Source: Dysidea avara (taxonomy: Eukaryota; Porifera; Demospongiae; Dictyoceratida; Dysideidae). From it: a stretch of 64,000 bases of DNA. The DNA is taken from positions 29,315,616 through 29,379,615 of the forward strand of contig NC_089281.1 of assembly GCF_963678975.1 (NCBI RefSeq), written 5' to 3'. Numbering within the stretch: the first letter of the stretch is position 1; each line of letters starts with the position of its first letter. Shown here in pieces: positions 60,170 through 64,000 of the stretch. The translations under genes were made by a program, and so were the position numbers. The notes beneath the pieces were generated by a model, which worked only from the letters and a program-made list of their open reading frames with translations, did no database searches and was not told where the DNA came from.

Positions 60170-61329
60170 ATGGAAGCAAATTATTTGGAACATATTCCGT
60201 CTGACCTGTTATCGGAGCGAAAGATTGAGTGTACCGCTGGAACGTTTGAAAGTAACGCGTTTATACTATCACTGAAAGATAAAAACGAATTTTCCACTTT
60301 GCATTCTTTCGGTTATCACCGTGTACCATTAGTAGGTAAGTCGATACACTTGAAACCGAGCTTGAAACGCACAATCATTATTTTCACAGGAGTTTATGGG
60401 GAGTATTATCACCTGTGTCTACCGCTAGTGTTGATAAGCTTCCCAGCATCACCAAGGTGAGTTGTTAATGTTGTGTCATTGTTACTGTATTGCACACTGT
60501 AGGGTACTGCAACATGCTCTACCAAAGAGTGTTCAAAATGCTTTGTTACCAAAGTGTCACTCTGGTGTATCACAGAATGAAGTATTTGTGACATCTTATG
60601 TCAGTACTATTATAAGTAAGAGTGTAGACGCTCTAACTAATAACACAACTGGTCACATTGATGACATGCAACTTGCTGTACAGTGTTATATTGAGGCCAT
60701 ATTAGATGGAGCTGTTAAGAAAGTTGAAGAAGATACAGAGACTACTCAGCACAATAAGTCAGTGGACTTGTATTTTATCATTCACACTCGGCCAATTCCT
60801 TCACCATGTCAGAAATTTAAGTGTGACAACACCGATGAAATTAACTTAGTTTATCATTGTTGGTTGTTTAAAGATGTACCATATGATCTTGAAGAGATTT
60901 TCACTGACCAACTCAGCATGGGTGTATTTGAGCCACATGGTGTTCAGCCAGTGCATCAAAACCTTCTAGATGCTGGTGTTGAATTTGGAGGCATTAGCGA
61001 AAGGCAAGAAACAGATTTCTTTGTAACAACTATTGCATATACATGTTCCTTACAGAACTGTATGTATACATGGTGGAAGGTTTTCACCAGAAAATGCCCA
61101 AATGCAGCTCCAACATGATTGCAATTTACACACTTTTTACAGTGTGGCGAAATTCCCAGGAAGAAGTGTCGTCACCTTCCATGTGTTACCAGCAGATGAT
61201 AAGATAGAGAATGCACTAAAGGAATGTCTCAGTTATACTGTAGGCAGCTTATTGCACAACCTCAATGAGGAATTTCCACAGGTGGCTGACGTGCTGAGTA
61301 GGATTTTAAACACAATAACTGATGGATGA
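60170..61329 (+). CDS. Uncharacterised 329-residue protein
   Basis: I do not recognise this family. Four exons with agreeing phases: 60170-60335, 60390-60456, 60503-61072, 61143-61329. The third donor is taken at TACATG|GTGG because it is the one that restores the frame of the last exon. The protein is mixed alpha/beta in appearance and has no signal peptide or zinc-finger pattern; FPASPRVLQHALPKSVQNAL, MQLAVQCYIEAILDGAVKKV and VDLYFIIHTRPIPSP are the most conserved-looking parts, and it ends in a helical EEFPQVADVLSRILNTI. The one candidate membrane stretch, YYHLCLPLVLISFPA, is short. It is head-to-head with RRP5 (61 bp) and tail-to-tail with ATP5MK (57 bp between stop codons). Splice sites, an intact frame across four exons and a polyadenylation signal argue that it is real. 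Confidence 0.8.
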
Positions 61330-61366
61330 TAATACAATTGTGTTATGTTGTACATACTATATATCA

Positions 61367-61372
61367 AATAAA
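61367..61372 (+). terminator. AATAAA polyadenylation signal of the 60170 gene
   Basis: Canonical hexamer 38 bp after the stop codon at 61329 and only 14 bp before the ATP5MK stop codon on the opposite strand. Cleavage 10-30 bp downstream would place the 3' end inside the ATP5MK coding region, so the two convergent transcripts probably overlap. Confidence 0.7.
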
Positions 61373-61386
61373 ACTATTCTCAGTTA

Positions 61387-61607
61387 CTATTCTGCTTTAA
61401 TTTGCTTCTTCTTTCCTTTCTTGAAGAATTTGTATGTGCAGTAACCTAGGAATACCATCCCATACGTTCCTATTACCACCTAGTACAAAATGACATTAAA
61501 ACAGTCGCCATTTGTCTGTCACGGCTTACATTTCGTCTTCCTTTGATAGTAAAAGAATTGAAGTACCTTTCAAATGCACTCTTTGGTACGAAGTTTTCTT
61601 CAGCCAT
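61387..61607 (-). CDS. ATP5MK: ATP synthase membrane subunit K (DAPIT/USMG5)
   Basis: Two exons, 61530-61607 and 61387-61479, with a 50-bp intron; 56 residues (human 58). DAPIT is a single-span subunit of mitochondrial ATP synthase in the inner membrane that supports dimer formation and complex stability. Seen: FERYFNSFTIKGRRN, matching the family's KYFNSYTLTGRxN, followed by one membrane helix VVIGTYGMVFLGYCTYKFF and a basic tail KKGKKKQIKAE. The start is placed at MAEENFVPKSA because it gives the family length; the frame is open further upstream (to MRLNTSFKHRV), which would add about 30 residues and run toward the MAK16 promoter. Divergent from MAK16. Confidence 0.88.
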
Positions 61608-61734
61608 CCTCTCTTGTGCAGCGCTAGAGAGTTTAAAAAACGACCAGAAGCTGAGTGGCCGGATCACGCGATGCTTGAAAGACGTGTTTAAGCGCACGCG
61701 TGCTAGTAGAGTCAGTGGTGGCTGAGTCTCCGCT
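61608..61734. promoter_or_regulatory. 127-bp divergent promoter ATP5MK / MAK16
   Basis: Separates the start codons of the two genes. GC-richer than the surroundings with several CpGs (AAGCGCACGCGTGC at 61691-61704). No TATA box. CACGTG E-boxes lie slightly downstream of the MAK16 start, in exon 2 (61805-61810) and intron 2 (61854-61859). Confidence 0.7.
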
Positions 61735-64000
61735 ATGCAGAGCGATGAAGTAAGAACAGTGGTGTGTAATGCACGTTATCTTATTATTCTTGTAGACTAT
61801 TTGGCACGTGATAAATCAAAAGTTTTGTTCCTTCAAAGTGAAGTAAGCTCATCCACGTGTTATTGTCGTACACAAGGTCGTACATGATTTAATAATTTTG
61901 TTGGGCGCTTATATCATTAGTGAAGCACTGTACTTTAAATGCCAGTGTTGCTGTTTTTATCCACAGGACAAAAACACAAACATTTTGTCGTAATGAGTTT
62001 AACGTTAGTGGGTTGTGTGGTAGATGGTCTTGCCCACTTGCTAACAGTCGCTATGCTACAGTCAGAGAACGTAAAGGTATACTATAATTGCATTTTAGTT
62101 GTAGTAGTAACTGCATGTATTGCAATAGGTCAGATTTATCTCTGTATGAAAACAATAGAGAGGGCACATACACCAGCCAAAATGTGGGAATGGGTTAAGC
62201 TGTCAAAGAACTATAAAACTGCATTAAAACAGGTTTGTATCCACTTACCCTGCAACAAGCGTTATACTATTTATTTATAGATCGACACACACTTAATTTA
62301 TTGGCCCAAGTTTCTCATACACAAATGTAAACAAAGAATGACCAGGATAACTCAGGTGAATTGAGATTCCTTTTCTCTGCAAAAAAAATTATGTACTTCT
62401 CTCTCATTTTCTAGTATTTGATTCGCATGAGAAGACTGAAGCTGAAATCAACGTAAGTTACTGTAAATGTTGAAATTTGGCAAGCTTGCGACTAAAAGGA
62501 AATTCACCAAATGTGATTTCCCCATCAGCTATTGTATATTGTTCAATATTGGCTGCATGGTAAATTCACCAAATGTTCATCCACCAGTTTGCTAGACATG
62601 CTAATTCGTTAAACTCTAGTGTTGTATTTTTGCAGTATAATTATTATGAATGTAACCAATAATTCTTGTAGAAAGAAGATTGTTCCTTTAAGTAAAAAAG
62701 TCGAGGCAAGAGAGAGCAGAAGAGAGGTAGGAGATAATTTGGTGCTATGAGGTTTGATTTGTCTTTGAATGGTTTAGGATAAGGCTCTGATTGCCGCTCG
62801 ATTAGATAAATCAATAGAAAAGGAATTACTGGAACGGTTGAAGAAAGGAACTGTAAGTTTTTTAATGTGGGGCTTTGAACTTTTATGGTCGGTCACCGCA
62901 TTACACCAAACTAAGGGTTTGGGATTATTGACAATTATTGAAGGTTTGTAGTAAGACATGTACCAAAAAAAAAAAGGAATTTTCAACCAGAGTAGGGACC
63001 ATAGCACATCGATAAAATCTACTGAAATAAGCTAGAGTAGAACACAGTAAAACAATAAGAAGTGTTATATCCCTACTGTGCTCAAGATACCATAATGGAA
63101 ATGCACAGTAGGGATATCATATAATACTTCTTATTGTTTTACTGTGATTTAATATCGTGCACTACTCCAGCTTGTTTCAGTACTTTTTATCGATGTGCTA
63201 TGGTCTCTACTCTAGTTGAAAATTCCAACTTTTTTTGTGTACAGTTAATCCGAACAGCTCTGTTCTCTAGTTGACGAAAGTCTGTTCAGATTAGTGAATT
63301 TGTTTGGATTAGTGAATCCATTGATTAGAGAACCTAGTTCAATTACTCTAATAGAACTTACACTTGTTGCAAAATACTCTAATAGAACAGTTACTTGTAC
63401 TATTCGGATTAGCGAGTGTTCAGATTACTGGAGTTCGGATTAGTAAGGATCCACTGTACTTGTTTTTTAAAAACTTTTTGTAAAAAAATTATTATGATGG
63501 TGAACCCACGCATACCGCATCAAAAAAGAAATGGTGCCGCACACCCCAGCTATCAGTTATTGTCTGAAAAGTGAAGTATCCATTACACTTCATTGTCAGC
63601 TATGTTCAACCTGTTACAATATTACGAATCAAGAACTGTTCGAAAAGACCTCTGCAATCAAAGTAACCACTATGAAAAAATTCAGACAATTTACATTACA
63701 AAGGGAAGCCATCACACACTACCACTAAATTGACACCTTTCGCTGTCAGCAAAGATGAATGGGAGATGAATGGGACACAAAGGAGGACACTGGTAAGTCC
63801 ATGAAGAATGCATTGTACATTCTGTGGTATGCCAAAAGGCACGTGTCTGGCTGAAGCGATGTCGAACAGTGATAAAATCAAGCCCGTAACCTTAGCTGTT
63901 ATCGAGTTACACTTGGCTGAAGGCATCAGTCAGTCAGTTACTCAGTCAGCCAATCAGTCACTAGAAAATTCTGTGTAATAATTTTTTTTTAAATTCCATA
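61735..64000 (+). CDS. MAK16: MAK16, 60S ribosome biogenesis factor (5' part; continues past the window)
   Basis: Eight exons visible: 61735-61749, 61796-61842, 61967-62076, 62129-62232, 62281-62355, 62415-62452, 62672-62726, 62778-62852, coding 173 residues of a protein usually near 300. MAK16 is a nucleolar protein of pre-60S particles carrying a Cys-rich RNA-binding-type domain. Phrases: [91 protein letters not shown] and [20 protein letters not shown]. The Cys residues of the zinc site (FCSF, FCRN, LCGRWSC) are present. The expected continuation (YGDIYNFP and the acidic tail) is not found up to 64000, so the following intron is at least 1.1 kb or the gene ends outside. Confidence 0.93.
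62955..63245. mobile_element. Fold-back MITE in MAK16 intron
   Basis: Left arm CCATAGCACATCGATAAAA, ACAGTAAAACAATAAGAAGT and ATATCCCTACTGTGC; right arm holds the complements in reverse order, ending TTGGTxC-like A/T-rich sequence. About 280 bp able to fold almost completely. Confidence 0.8.
63242..63460. mobile_element. Pogo/Tigger-like MITE in MAK16 intron
   Basis: Starts TACAGTTAATCCGAACAG and ends GTTCGGATTAGTAAGGATCCACTGTA. TA at both ends. Carries two copies of the dispersed motif ACTCTAATAGAAC at 63347-63360 and 63374-63393. Confidence 0.7.
63461..64000. other. Unassigned sequence at the window end
   Basis: Probably still within a MAK16 intron. No MAK16 exon, RNA gene or clear repeat; a short GTCAGTCAGTTACTCAGTCA-type run is at 63926-63955. 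Small open frames here show no recognisable protein. Confidence 0.5.

Noticed and set aside
63531-63728. Plus-strand open frame as a MAK16 exon or separate gene
   Set aside because: The translation does not resemble the expected MAK16 continuation and has no fitting splice phase.

Overview
This window looks like nuclear DNA of an early-branching metazoan. A demosponge is my best guess (inference). It is AT-rich and the genes are split by many GT-AG introns, often under 100 bp. The proteins are single-copy animal families: an MRP-type ABC transporter, REEP5/6, DPCD, FAHD2, PDCD11/RRP5, the ATP-synthase subunit DAPIT and MAK16. Neighbouring genes are packed head-to-head or tail-to-tail within 60-180 bp. 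Introns and spacers are crowded with miniature inverted-repeat transposons, fold-backs, tRNA-derived SINEs and decayed non-LTR retrotransposons. There are no operons, CRISPR arrays, phage or bacterial features.

Layout. 1-880 holds no recognisable gene. 890-3875 is a broken partial copy of an ABCC transporter gene with an internal inversion. 4330-23753 (+) is an intact 29-exon ABCC4/MRP4-like gene whose predicted protein is 1,402 residues. 24300-28145 is a retrotransposon graveyard. 28146-33175 is a second broken copy of the 3' third of the ABCC gene, again with the second nucleotide-binding-domain exon block inverted. 34101-36713 (+) is a REEP5/6-like ER-shaping gene. 36714-39650 is intergenic DNA with a pair of inverted 5S-rRNA-like sequences. 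39653-42212 (-) is DPCD and 42395-44150 (+) is FAHD2; they diverge from a 182-bp spacer. 44766-60108 (-) is PDCD11/RRP5, about 42 exons and 1,820 residues. 60170-61329 (+) is an unrecognised 329-residue protein, divergent from RRP5 across 61 bp. 61387-61607 (-) is ATP5MK/DAPIT. 61735 onwards (+) is the first half of MAK16, divergent from ATP5MK across 127 bp; its 3' end lies outside the window.

The functional theme on the right is growth. RRP5 (small- and large-subunit pre-rRNA processing) and MAK16 (60S biogenesis) sit near each other, each in a divergent promoter pair with CACGTG E-boxes, next to a mitochondrial ATP synthase subunit. The left half is the evolutionary debris of one ABC transporter: one complete gene flanked by two damaged partial duplicates. 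All exon models were made by hand translation and checking of splice phases; there is no transcript support.
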